Shown here piece by piece: positions 7,928 through 16,372 of a stretch of DNA of 33,947 bases. The number at the start of each line of letters is the position of its first letter. Within the stretch, counting starts at the first letter, position 1. The DNA comes from an uncultured cyanobacterium (GTDB lineage: Bacteria; Cyanobacteriota; Vampirovibrionia; Gastranaerophilales; Gastranaerophilaceae). A model generated the notes under the pieces. The model was not told where the DNA came from, did no database searches, and was given only the letters and a program-made list of their open reading frames with translations. The stretch is taken from the NCBI GenBank assembly GCA_902495705.1, contig CABUXT010000026.1, positions 1 to 33,947 on the forward strand, in the 5' to 3' direction. Both the position numbers and the translations under genes were made by a program.

Positions 7928-8528
7928 TTACGACCTCCTTAACTTTTTGAAATCTGTTTGAAAAATATTGTCCGATTTTTGCCATCACAATGGCTGATGA
8001 GAAAGCAATCAAGGTTACAATAAAGGTCGGTGCAATAATTTCTGTAGGGTTTTTATATCCGATTCCGACAAGTACCGCAAGAACTGTTGTTGGGATAATT
8101 TGAAATCCTGCTGTGTTCATTCCTAAAAATAAGCACATTGAATTTGATGCGGATTTTTTGTCTTTATTTTCTTTTTGAAGTTGTTCCATTGCACGAATCC
8201 CAAATGGAGTTGCCGCATTAGCAAGCCCAAAAGCGTTAGCCGTAAAATTCATTGCGATATCACCAATTGCTGGAGAATCAGGTTTTAATTCGTTGAATAA
8301 AACTTTTGTAATTGGTTTTAATAGTTTTGAAATCCATTTGATAATTCCTGATTTTTCGGCAATACGCATAATCCCAAGCCAAAATGCCATTATTCCAATC
8401 AGCGAAAATGCGATTTTTACGGACAATTCTGCACCTGACATAATAGCATTAACGACATCTTGAAGTTTGCCATTAATTGCTCCGATTATTATTGAAACAA
8501 CTACTAAAAAATAGAAAATATAATTCAT
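7911..8528 (-). CDS. spmA: SpmA-like nucleoside-recognition (Gate) membrane protein
   Basis: A 205-aa inner-membrane protein, partner of SpmB. Characteristic features are the N-terminal YFLVVVSIIIGAINGK, FWLGIMRIAEKSG, the conserved MNFTANAFGLANAATPFGIRAM block split over about 110-135, and MNTAGFQIIPTTV. Length is typical. The ATG has no Shine-Dalgarno sequence; instead a consensus-like promoter ends 6 nt upstream. Nothing else in the window suggests sporulation, and the diderm gene set argues against it, so these proteins probably serve a vegetative envelope function. Confidence 0.9.
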   Translation of the reverse strand: MNYIFYFLVVVSIIIGAINGKLQDVVNAIMSGAELSVKIAFSLIGIMAFWLGIMRIAEKSGIIKWISKLLKPITKVLFNELKPDSPAIGDIAMNFTANAFGLANAATPFGIRAMEQLQKENKDKKSASNSMCLFLGMNTAGFQIIPTTVLAVLVGIGYKNPTEIIAPTFIVTLIAFSSAIVMAKIGQYFSNRFQKVKEVVNDKAS

Positions 8529-8534
8529 AAACCG

Positions 8535-8563
8535 ATTATGACATCAAAGGTTTTGGGTGTCAA
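8535..8563 (-). promoter_or_regulatory. Promoter of spmAB (leaderless type)
   Basis: On the minus strand a perfect TTGACA (8558-8563), 17 bp, CATAAT (8535-8540), then exactly 6 nt to the spmA ATG. It lies directly after the stop codon of the 55-aa ORF. Confidence 0.75.
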
Positions 8564-8568
8564 AAGTT

Positions 8569-8736
8569 TTAATAATCCCATTCATCCTGATTAGGGTTTT
8601 CTATCCAAACGACTGTAACCTCCGGTTGCTTATAAAACGGATTGAACCAATGGCTTTCTTCCGTAAAGTCAATAATCGCATCATAATATGCAATCTTTTG
8701 AGCAATTTGCTTTGTATAAGTCAATAAATCTGCCAT
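8569..8736 (-). CDS. Small hypothetical protein, 55 aa
   Basis: Not recognised. The internal ATG at 8736 is preferred over one 18 bp upstream because AGGA lies 6 nt before it. The product is acidic and aromatic-rich (WFNPFYKQP and a C-terminal DEWDY), with no membrane segment or signal. Its stop lies 5 nt before the spmA -35 box, and it reads in the same direction as spmAB. Short length makes it uncertain, but the ribosome-binding site and gene-like spacing favour a real gene. Confidence 0.5.
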   Translation of the reverse strand: MADLLTYTKQIAQKIAYYDAIIDFTEESHWFNPFYKQPEVTVVWIENPNQDEWDY

Positions 8737-8900
8737 AATTTTCCTAACTATCATAACAATTTTATTGTTTGCGATTTTTTATCCGAAATAATCCCCAAAA
8801 AGCTTTATAGTTTGAAATTTATATTCCCCTAACAAACTAGTCCGCCATCTGATTGTGATTTGTCCTATTTGAATTTAGGATTTCTTTGATGGAGGAAATC

Positions 8901-9479
8901 ATGAATAAAAAACTAAAAGGAACTAAAACCGAACAAAATTTAATCAACTCTTTTGCCGGTGAGGCTCAAGCACGCAACAGATATACTTATTATTCAAAAA
9001 TTGCAAAAGATGAAGGGTATGAACAAATTGCAGAAATTTTTGCCTCAACTTCTGAAAACGAACTGGAACATGCAAAACTTTTTTATAAACATCTTGCAAA
9101 CAATCCACTGGGACATGTTGATGCGTTTTATCCTTACGAAATCGGCACAACGGAAGATAACTTAATCAGTGCAATTTCAGGTGAAACAGAAGAGTTTGAC
9201 ATACTTTATAAAGAGGCTGAACAAACTGCAAAAGACGAAGGTTTTGATGCTATTGCAAATACATTCCATAATGTACGAAATGCCGAAGAACATCACGCAA
9301 AGCGTTATAAAGAATTGTTAAAAAACTTAAAGGATGGAACTCTTTTTTCAAAAAGTTCGGAAGAAATGTGGGTTTGTCGAAAATGCGGTTACATCCATAG
9401 GGGCAAAAGTGCGCCGGAGCACTGTCCAAACTGTTTACACCCTCAAGGATATTTTCAAATCTTGTGTGAAAAATACTAG
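8901..9479 (+). CDS. rbr: Rubrerythrin
   Basis: Non-haem di-iron peroxidase of anaerobes that reduces hydrogen peroxide in the cytoplasm. The N-terminal ferritin-like four-helix domain has two ExxH iron motifs (E54/H57 and E129/H132) plus E21 in GEAQAR. The C-terminal rubredoxin domain has C159-RK-C162 and C175-PN-C178. The 192-aa length is normal. The start is set by GGAGG 5 nt before the ATG; a TTG/ATG a few codons upstream precedes this ribosome-binding site and is not used. It is monocistronic by spacing. Its presence points to an anaerobic or microaerobic, peroxide-exposed lifestyle. Confidence 0.95.
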   Translation: MNKKLKGTKTEQNLINSFAGEAQARNRYTYYSKIAKDEGYEQIAEIFASTSENELEHAKLFYKHLANNPLGHVDAFYPYEIGTTEDNLISAISGETEEFDILYKEAEQTAKDEGFDAIANTFHNVRNAEEHHAKRYKELLKNLKDGTLFSKSSEEMWVCRKCGYIHRGKSAPEHCPNCLHPQGYFQILCEKY

Positions 9480-9517
9480 ATTTGGAGGAGTAATTTTTAT
9501 GTACTTATCGAGCATAT

Positions 9518-9528
9518 TATAATATAAT
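9518..9528 (+). promoter_or_regulatory. Putative -10 region of AsmA-like gene
   Basis: Two overlapping TATAAT boxes (9518-9523 and 9523-9528). The second ends 9 nt before the ATG at 9538. No convincing -35 and no Shine-Dalgarno site are seen, so a near-leaderless start is suggested but weaker than for alr or rarA. Confidence 0.4.
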
Positions 9529-9537
9529 ATTTGTAAT

Positions 9538-12500
9538 ATGAGCAGAAAGTGGAAAATTGTAACAACTTTAGGACTTTTGACAGTAACCTGCGGACTGTAT
9601 ACGTGGGGAATTCCTGCTGTTGTCAACATAAAAGCTCACAAATCTTTTATTGAAAAAACAATTTTTGAAAATTCAGGTTTCAGAGTTGATATCGGTTCAC
9701 CTGAACTTTCTATGGGGGTATTCCCATCAGTTTGGGTAAAGACCGATAACATCTCTGTTCTAAATGATGATGGTTCAAAAGCTTTATCAATAGATAACCC
9801 AAAGCTTAAACTAAAATTATTTCCACTGATTCGCAAAAATATAGAAATCTCAAATTTTTCTGCCACAAAAGAAGATGTAAATTTTGTATTCACAAAAGAT
9901 TCAAAGTTTTTGCTTGGACAGTATCCGCTAAAAGCTCCTCAACAAAACAGTCAATTCACGTTATCAAAGATGAATTTGGCACTTGGAGAATATAATATCA
10001 CACTTGATGATAAGAAAAATTCTCAAAAAGTCATTTTATCAGGTGAATATTTTGACCACGGAAAATATGTTCAACATAAGCATGCAAGATTTGCGACAAA
10101 AGGAAATCTTGATGTTGGCGGTAAGAAAACTGACATATTTGCGGATATTGAGATAAATTTACCGCTGGATAAATTGTCAGAAGATAAATTAAGACTAAAT
10201 GCAAATATTGATAACTTCGATATTTCTTCAATTTCTGAGTATGTAAAAGTGCTTTCAAAAGGCAAAATTGCATCATTGGCAGGTATTGTAAGTATTGATG
10301 CGATTACAAAGCCTGACAAATTCGGTCACAAAAAAATCAGAACAAAAATTTCAACAAAAGACCTTGCTGTTTGCGGTAAAGATAAGGCATCGTCTGTTAT
10401 TTTTAAAGACAACCTTGTAGCTAAATTAAACTTTAACACAATTGATAATGGTATATTTTTAGACAACACAACTCTTGAATCAGGCAGAATCCACGCCGCA
10501 GTTGATGGCAAATTGCTTTATCTTGGCTCAAAAAATATTCACTATGACGTTGTGGCTCAAGTCAAAGATACAAGGCTTGAGGATGTTGTAGCTATACTTC
10601 CGGGGAGCGAGACTTTATTACCTGATTTCAACCTTTATAAACTGAAAAAATATGTCTTTTACGGCAACGGAGAAGGCAAGGTTAGATTTAAAGGTCATGG
10701 CAACCGTCCAAATGTTACAGGAGACGTAAAAATGTGGGATGCATACTTGATTCATCCTATGAAAGGTGCTCCTGCAAATGCTGATATCAAGCTCAAATTT
10801 TTGGGCAAAAAAATGAAACTTGATGTATTTGTTCCAACATCTCAAAATCAAAGCGTAGATGTTAATGGGATGGTTTTGATTGATGGTTCTAAATATTCTG
10901 AATTAAATATAAAAAGTACCGATTCTGTTAGTTTAGAGCCGGCGCAAGAAATCTTAAACCCGTTGCATGAAATTTTAAAATTCCAACTTGGTCCTGTTCC
11001 GATTATGAAAATTGCAGGAATCGGAAACATCAACTTGCGTTCTGCAGGTAAAAAAGTTGACCCGCATATTTGGGGTAAAATCAATTTCCGCAACGTTACA
11101 GCCTCATTTAATGAAATTCACAATTTGACTCTAAATAACGGCGCAGGCGAAGTTGTGTTTAATAATACCCAAACAACTTTCCGCAGTTATCAGGCATATA
11201 TCAACGGCAAACCTGTTGAAATCAAGGGTGATTGTTCTGTTTTAGGCAAATTGAATGTCTATGTGACATCAAAAGGTCAAGATATCAAAAAACTAATCAA
11301 GGTTATCAATTCATCTCCACTTCTTATTGATGTTCAAAAAGTTATTAAACCGTTCACCAATCCTGAAGGAACGGCTGATATTTTCTTACAAATTTACGGT
11401 ACTGCAAAAAATGCGGAAGAGGTTGTATTTAATCAAGATTTATTCTCAAAAGGTACGATAACTTTCCACAACGCAAAAACCGTAATGCAAGATACATATT
11501 TGCCGTTCACAAAGATAAATGGTGTTGTAAATTTTGACCAGTATGATTCAGATTATGATGTAACAGGTTATTTGAGAAATTCAAAAGTTCATGTGAAAGG
11601 AACCGGAACAAACTCTGAAATCGACTTAAAAGCCTTTTCTGATAAATTTACGTTAAATAATATATTTGATGCATTACATCCTGATATGGTTTTGCCGTAC
11701 AAAAAAGAAGTCGGAAATATTGATGTTAGTTTCAATGCTGCATACAACGGTCCTGCTGATTCAGGTGTTATTGATTATAACAAGTTGAAAGTTGACGGTA
11801 ATTTCATCTCTAATATGAATACCAAAAATCCGATAAAACTTGATGGCGGTAAATTTACTATCAAAAACGGTAATCTATCAACTTCAAACTTGAAAGGGCT
11901 GTTTAATAACAATCCTTACACTTTGAGTTTTGTTGCAAAAGATTTAGACAAAGAAGATTTGAATATTTCAAATGCGGTATTCAATTTCAAAAACTTTGAT
12001 ATCAGTGCAATTGAATCAATAAAAAATCAAATCAAATTGCCAAAAGAATTGGCATCTCAGATTGATAATATTTCGGATTTCAAAGGTACAATTGATATCA
12101 ACGGTTCAATCAAAAATAATTTGGTTTACGCTAATACAAGCCTAAAAGACACATCTTTTGTTTATAAACCGATTGGGGCAATAGTAAGAGTTCTAAACGG
12201 CAGTGCTAATATGCGCGGTGATGTTTTATATCTTGATAAAATAAATTCAAGAGTAAGCTCAATGCCAGTATTTGTGAATGGAAAAATTACAAATGTGGAT
12301 AAAAATCCAAACTTAAATCTTTCTGTCAGTGCAAAACTTACTCAAATTTTCTTTGACAGATTGTTTAATTCAAAATCTGTTTATCCTGTAAAAGCAAAAG
12401 GGGATATAAATTTCTACACCAGATTGAATGGAACATTGAATGCTCTAAATGCTAAATCAAATCTTAATTTGGGCGAAAATTCTTCAATTTATTATATGGG

Positions 12501-14037
12501 TGCAACATTAGCAGGTGCTCCGACAGGGACTATTAATTCTGACGGAATTACGACCAACCCTGTTTCTGTAATTTCTGATGTTGTACTTTATCCGAACAAA
12601 GTTAAAATTAATTCATTAAAATATAACCAAACAATCACATCACAAAGCCGTAAAAAATCTGTTCAAAATCAGGTTAGTGCATCAGGTGAAGTTTCATTGT
12701 TAAAAAATAATGTTTTAGGTTTTAAAAATTTCAAAATCAAAACAGAAAATCCGACAAATGCTAAAATTTTCAACATTTTATTCAAAAAACCAACCATCAA
12801 ACAAGGTGTATTTACAACTGATATGGTTATCAACGGTACATCTTTAGCTCCATATATTTTAGGCGATTTGAATATAAAAAGTGTTGATATTCCACTGCTT
12901 GATTCAACCGTTAGGGATATCAATGTGGATTTCAAAAAAGATTTTATCTACGTAACATCAAAAGCCGTTGTACTTACAAATGATATTTTGATGGATGCAA
13001 AAATTATAAACAAGCCGACTATGCCTGTTGTTGTTGAAGATTTCAACGTAAATATGGATGAATTGAATTTGAATGTAATCTCAAAAGCTTTGGATGATTT
13101 GGATGTCGATAATACAAGGACTAACAAGTTAAAAAATAATACCCTTGAAATGCCGACAGACAATCTTGTTATCAAAAATGCTCAAATTGTTGCCAATAAT
13201 GTATTAATTAAAAAAGCAGCTACAACGGATTTCAAATCTCATTTCACATTGGATTCAAATCAAAATCTAAATATTGATAACTTTGAATTTAACATTGCAA
13301 AAGGGCAAGTAAACGGTAATATAAATTACGATTTGAAAGACCTTAACGGTAAAGGCGCAATGCAAATAAATAATGCCGATGCTCAAATTATTGCCGAAAA
13401 TTTCTTTGATATGCCGGGGCAAATGTATGGAACTGTTACAGGAAATCTAAATGTTGCATGTACAGGTTTGTCTAGTGTTGATTGTGTGAATACTTTATCA
13501 GGTGATGGTAGTTTCAAAGTTACAGATGGCAGAATGCCAAAACTGGGTTCATTAGAATATTTGTTAAAAGCAGGAAACCTTATCACAGGTGGGGTGACAG
13601 GTCTATCAATTAATGGAATTATTGATCTTATTACACCGTTAAAAACTGGTAATTTTAAAAGTATCAGCGGTGATATTCACGTAAAAGACGGTATAGCTGA
13701 TAATATTAATGTATATTCAAGCGGAGAAGATTTGAATATTTATATGACTGGTAGTTACAATATCTCTACACTTGTTGCGGATATGGAAGTTTATGGCAGT
13801 TTGTCTAAAAACTTCTCCACTTTGCTTGGCAGAATTGCAAATACATCCCTTAATACATTGTTTAATACAATTCCGGGGATTAATATTAATGAAATTAATC
13901 CAAAGTCAACGAGTAATATTAACAAAATTCCAAACTTTAATAAAAATAATACTTTAAGAGTATTCAAGTCAGAAATTTATGGTGATATCAACGGTAGCAA
14001 TTATGTAAAAAGTTTCCGTTGGATTAAAGATGATTAA
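9538..14037 (+). CDS. Giant AsmA/TamB-like envelope protein, 1499 aa
   Basis: One N-terminal membrane anchor (residues about 7-27) is followed by a very long, beta-rich, low-cysteine region predicted to be periplasmic. The N-terminus follows the AsmA pattern (GFRVDIGSPELSMGVFP..., then KLKLFPLIRKNIEISNF). The middle holds many repeated short strands of the type seen in AsmA, TamB, YhdP and DUF3971 proteins. The C-terminal part (about 1320-1490) resembles the AsmA C-terminal region (GNFKSISGDIHVKDG, ADMEVYGSL). In E. coli the AsmA-like proteins form grooved bridges carrying phospholipid between inner and outer membranes. By analogy this one is a candidate lipid bridge, which fits the lpx genes nearby. 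No partner (tamA/bamA) is adjacent. Exact subfamily is uncertain. Confidence 0.8.
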   Translation: MSRKWKIVTTLGLLTVTCGLYTWGIPAVVNIKAHKSFIEKTIFENSGFRVDIGSPELSMGVFPSVWVKTDNISVLNDDGSKALSIDNPKLKLKLFPLIRKNIEISNFSATKEDVNFVFTKDSKFLLGQYPLKAPQQNSQFTLSKMNLALGEYNITLDDKKNSQKVILSGEYFDHGKYVQHKHARFATKGNLDVGGKKTDIFADIEINLPLDKLSEDKLRLNANIDNFDISSISEYVKVLSKGKIASLAGIVSIDAITKPDKFGHKKIRTKISTKDLAVCGKDKASSVIFKDNLVAKLNFNTIDNGIFLDNTTLESGRIHAAVDGKLLYLGSKNIHYDVVAQVKDTRLEDVVAILPGSETLLPDFNLYKLKKYVFYGNGEGKVRFKGHGNRPNVTGDVKMWDAYLIHPMKGAPANADIKLKFLGKKMKLDVFVPTSQNQSVDVNGMVLIDGSKYSELNIKSTDSVSLEPAQEILNPLHEILKFQLGPVPIMKIAGIGNINLRSAGKKVDPHIWGKINFRNVTASFNEIHNLTLNNGAGEVVFNNTQTTFRSYQAYINGKPVEIKGDCSVLGKLNVYVTSKGQDIKKLIKVINSSPLLIDVQKVIKPFTNPEGTADIFLQIYGTAKNAEEVVFNQDLFSKGTITFHNAKTVMQDTYLPFTKINGVVNFDQYDSDYDVTGYLRNSKVHVKGTGTNSEIDLKAFSDKFTLNNIFDALHPDMVLPYKKEVGNIDVSFNAAYNGPADSGVIDYNKLKVDGNFISNMNTKNPIKLDGGKFTIKNGNLSTSNLKGLFNNNPYTLSFVAKDLDKEDLNISNAVFNFKNFDISAIESIKNQIKLPKELASQIDNISDFKGTIDINGSIKNNLVYANTSLKDTSFVYKPIGAIVRVLNGSANMRGDVLYLDKINSRVSSMPVFVNGKITNVDKNPNLNLSVSAKLTQIFFDRLFNSKSVYPVKAKGDINFYTRLNGTLNALNAKSNLNLGENSSIYYMGATLAGAPTGTINSDGITTNPVSVISDVVLYPNKVKINSLKYNQTITSQSRKKSVQNQVSASGEVSLLKNNVLGFKNFKIKTENPTNAKIFNILFKKPTIKQGVFTTDMVINGTSLAPYILGDLNIKSVDIPLLDSTVRDINVDFKKDFIYVTSKAVVLTNDILMDAKIINKPTMPVVVEDFNVNMDELNLNVISKALDDLDVDNTRTNKLKNNTLEMPTDNLVIKNAQIVANNVLIKKAATTDFKSHFTLDSNQNLNIDNFEFNIAKGQVNGNINYDLKDLNGKGAMQINNADAQIIAENFFDMPGQMYGTVTGNLNVACTGLSSVDCVNTLSGDGSFKVTDGRMPKLGSLEYLLKAGNLITGGVTGLSINGIIDLITPLKTGNFKSISGDIHVKDGIADNINVYSSGEDLNIYMTGSYNISTLVADMEVYGSLSKNFSTLLGRIANTSLNTLFNTIPGININEINPKSTSNINKIPNFNKNNTLRVFKSEIYGDINGSNYVKSFRWIKDD

Positions 14038-14139
14038 TTACCAATTGTAAACTCTTATTAATTTTGCGTATTTGCAAGTGTTTCCGTATTATTCTTGTAG
14101 TATACTTTAATCTATACACTGGGAAAGGAAAAGTAAAAT

Positions 14140-15162
14140 ATGTCAAAAGAGAAAGCAAATATTGCAGTTTTAGGCGCTACAGGTGTTGTAGGTAGAGAAA
14201 TTACAAAAATTATTGATGAATTGAAAGTTGATTTTAATACGATTAAATTTTTATCTAGTGCGAAGAGCGCAGGTACGAAAATCGAATTTCAAGGCAAAGA
14301 ATACACCGTAGAAGAAGCTAAACCTGAAAGTTTTGACGGAGTAAATATCGTATTGGCATCAGCAGGCGGTTCAACTTCTCAAAAATTCGCTCCTGAAATT
14401 GTAAAAAGAGGAGGAGTCTTGATTGACAATTCTTCAGCTTTCAGAATGGAACCTGATGTTCCTCTTGTTATTGCTTATGTAAATGACGAAGATTTGAAAA
14501 AGCACAAAGGTATTATTGCAAACCCTAACTGTTCAACTTCTCAATTGATGCTTGTTTTAAAACCGTTGCATGATAAATTTGGTATTAAAAAACTTTTGGT
14601 TTCTACATACCAAGCTGTTTCTGGTGCAGGGTTAAAGGCAATTAATGAATTAACTGCAAATACAAAAGCAACTTTAGCAGGTGAAGATTTTGAAAATGAG
14701 GCTTTCAAAAAACCTATTTCATTCAACGTAATTCCGCAAATTGACGTATTTTGCGACAACGGATATACAAAAGAAGAAATGAAAGTTGTAAATGAAACTA
14801 AAAAGATTTTACACCTTCCGCAAGACTTGCCGATTTCTTGTACGGCTGCTCGTGTTCCTGTTTATAACGGACACTCTGAGGCTGTAGATATTGAGTTTGA
14901 AAAACCTGTTACCCCTGATGAAGTAAGAGAAATTCTAAAAGATTCTTTCGGATTAAAAGTTATTGACAATCCTGATAACTTTGAATACCCTACAACACGT
15001 GATGCGTCAGGCGTTGACCCTGTATTTGTAGGTCGTATCAGAAAGAATTTAGCTTTTGAAAATGGAATTTCATTGTGGTGCGTTGCTGATAACCTTAGAA
15101 TCGGTGCTGCACTAAACACTGTAAGAATATGTAAAAAAGTTATAGAAATGGGTCTATACTAG
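14140..15162 (+). CDS. asd: Aspartate-semialdehyde dehydrogenase
   Basis: NADPH-dependent reduction of L-aspartyl-4-phosphate to aspartate semialdehyde, the branch point to lysine/diaminopimelate, threonine and methionine; cytoplasmic. The 340-aa protein has the Rossmann motif LGATGVVG (residues 11-18), SSAFRM, the catalytic cysteine C131 in NPNCST, an SGAG segment, and RVPVYNGHSEAV with the substrate-binding Arg and catalytic His. AAGGAAAAG precedes the ATG. Two small unknown genes follow at 15 and 16 nt and a terminator closes the unit. Supply of diaminopimelate links it loosely to alr in cell-wall synthesis. Confidence 0.95.
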   Translation: MSKEKANIAVLGATGVVGREITKIIDELKVDFNTIKFLSSAKSAGTKIEFQGKEYTVEEAKPESFDGVNIVLASAGGSTSQKFAPEIVKRGGVLIDNSSAFRMEPDVPLVIAYVNDEDLKKHKGIIANPNCSTSQLMLVLKPLHDKFGIKKLLVSTYQAVSGAGLKAINELTANTKATLAGEDFENEAFKKPISFNVIPQIDVFCDNGYTKEEMKVVNETKKILHLPQDLPISCTAARVPVYNGHSEAVDIEFEKPVTPDEVREILKDSFGLKVIDNPDNFEYPTTRDASGVDPVFVGRIRKNLAFENGISLWCVADNLRIGAALNTVRICKKVIEMGLY

Positions 15163-15177
15163 AAAGAAGAAAACACT

Positions 15178-15480
15178 ATGCCAAGATTAGATGCTGTAAT
15201 AAGCAAACTTCAAGTAGGCGACAAAGTCTACAGAACACCTGAGTGGTGGAATTCTGCGCACAAGCTTAAAAAAGTTGCCAAAAACGATGAATATTTGAGA
15301 AATTTAAAAGCAAATGCAACTTTTAATTCTTCGTACAAAATTGTTGATTCAGAAGAAAAACAAATGGACAAATTTACCTCATCCCTGAAATCTGAGTTGG
15401 ATTCAGAAGCGTATTCTGAAGTTGCCCCTTGGAATTCTATGTTCAACAAATTTAAAACACTAATAATTTTTAAGAAATAA
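15178..15480 (+). CDS. Hypothetical protein, 100 aa
   Basis: Not recognised. Lys/Glu-rich, probably soluble and helical, with a TPEWWNSAHKLKK segment near residue 20 and no cysteines. It starts 15 nt after asd, with AGAAAG upstream of the ATG, and is followed after 16 nt by another small gene. It is therefore very likely on the asd transcript. No domain, signal or metal-binding motif is visible. Confidence 0.65.
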   Translation: MPRLDAVISKLQVGDKVYRTPEWWNSAHKLKKVAKNDEYLRNLKANATFNSSYKIVDSEEKQMDKFTSSLKSELDSEAYSEVAPWNSMFNKFKTLIIFKK

Positions 15481-15496
15481 ATCTTAGGGAGAAAAA

Positions 15497-15730
15497 ATGA
15501 AAATTAGTAAATTAACAATTACCTCCATTTTCTCTGGATATCCTGATTTGATAAATGAGAAAAATCCCTCAATAGAGCGAGCATCTCGTTTGATTAAAGA
15601 AAGGCTTTATGCGCGTGATGGATATTTCACAGAAAATGATAATTTGCCACAATTTCTTAGAAACGTTGTGTCATCTGTAAAGAAAGTGAAAAGTGGTACT
15701 GAAAATACACCAAAAACGTTTATAGGATAA
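15497..15730 (+). CDS. Hypothetical protein, 77 aa
   Basis: Not recognised. A 77-residue basic protein with a good ribosome-binding site (GGGAG, about 7 nt before ATG). It is the last gene of the asd unit, ending 18 nt before a rho-independent terminator. The N-terminal 17 residues are mildly hydrophobic but too weak for a confident signal peptide. The C-terminus is Ser/Lys/Thr-rich. Confidence 0.65.
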   Translation: MKISKLTITSIFSGYPDLINEKNPSIERASRLIKERLYARDGYFTENDNLPQFLRNVVSSVKKVKSGTENTPKTFIG

Positions 15731-15748
15731 AGTTTTTTTAGATAAAAG

Positions 15749-15800
15749 TCCCAGTTACTTAACAATAATATTACTTTTTGTTAATAAACTGGGATTTTTT
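15749..15800 (+). terminator. Rho-independent terminator of asd unit
   Basis: Stem TCCCAGTT (15749-15756) pairs with AACTGGGA (15787-15794), with an inner dyad TTAACA/TGTTAA, followed by TTTTTT. A good intrinsic terminator for the plus strand. Confidence 0.85.
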
Positions 15801-15813
15801 CACTGTTTTTATG

Positions 15814-15819
15814 TATAAT
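15814..15819 (+). promoter_or_regulatory. Putative -10 box of the lipid A gene cluster
   Basis: TATAAT 15-20 nt downstream of the asd-unit terminator and 23 nt upstream of the next ATG. No clear -35. The leader carries AGAGGG 8 nt before the start codon, so this gene has a conventional leader. Confidence 0.45.
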
Positions 15820-15842
15820 TAAGGCATTAGAGGGTATATTTT

Positions 15843-16316
15843 ATGGGACAACTCTTACGGAGAGAAAACGTAGCGGATTTCGTGAAAAAACTGCATCAAA
15901 GCGGAAAAACAGTCGTAGTAACAAACGGTTGCTTTGATATTTTGCATGTCGGGCATGTTAGATATTTGCAAAAAACAAAATCTTTTGCGGATTATATGAT
16001 TGTTTTGCTAAATTCTGACAAATCTGTTCGTAGTATCAAAGGACCAACCCGTCCGATTAACAATGAGCAAGATAGAGCCGAAGTTTTAAATGCATTGGCA
16101 TGTGTTGATTATGTTGTCCTATTTGATGAAAACAGTCCGGCAAATCTTATTGATGAAATTAAACCCGATGTGTATACAAAAGGTGCAGATTATACTATGG
16201 AAACTCTACCGGAAGCCGATATAATGAGAAAAAATAATATTCGTGTTGAGTTTATTGAGTTTGTAGCTGGTAAATCTACTACAAATACCATAAACAAAAT
16301 GAAAGAGAACAGGTAA
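15843..16316 (+). CDS. rfaE2: D-glycero-beta-D-manno-heptose 1-phosphate adenylyltransferase-like (RfaE domain II)
   Basis: A 157-aa nucleotidyltransferase equal to the C-terminal half of HldE/RfaE, which transfers AMP from ATP to heptose-1-phosphate to make ADP-heptose for LPS inner core. Seen: TNGCFDILHVGHVRYL with the HxGH motif at 35-38, LNSDKSVRSIKGPTRPI, and QDRAEVLNALACVD. The kinase half (domain I) is not fused and not nearby. Related cytidylyltransferases share HxGH, but the GPTRP and ERA-type context are typical of RfaE2. It heads a cluster with lpxD, lpxC and fabZ, supporting an LPS role. Confidence 0.85.
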   Translation: MGQLLRRENVADFVKKLHQSGKTVVVTNGCFDILHVGHVRYLQKTKSFADYMIVLLNSDKSVRSIKGPTRPINNEQDRAEVLNALACVDYVVLFDENSPANLIDEIKPDVYTKGADYTMETLPEADIMRKNNIRVEFIEFVAGKSTTNTINKMKENR

Positions 16317-16372
16317 ATTAGCGTTTCGCATTTAATGAAGACTATTTTAACAGATATATAAAGGAGAAAAGA

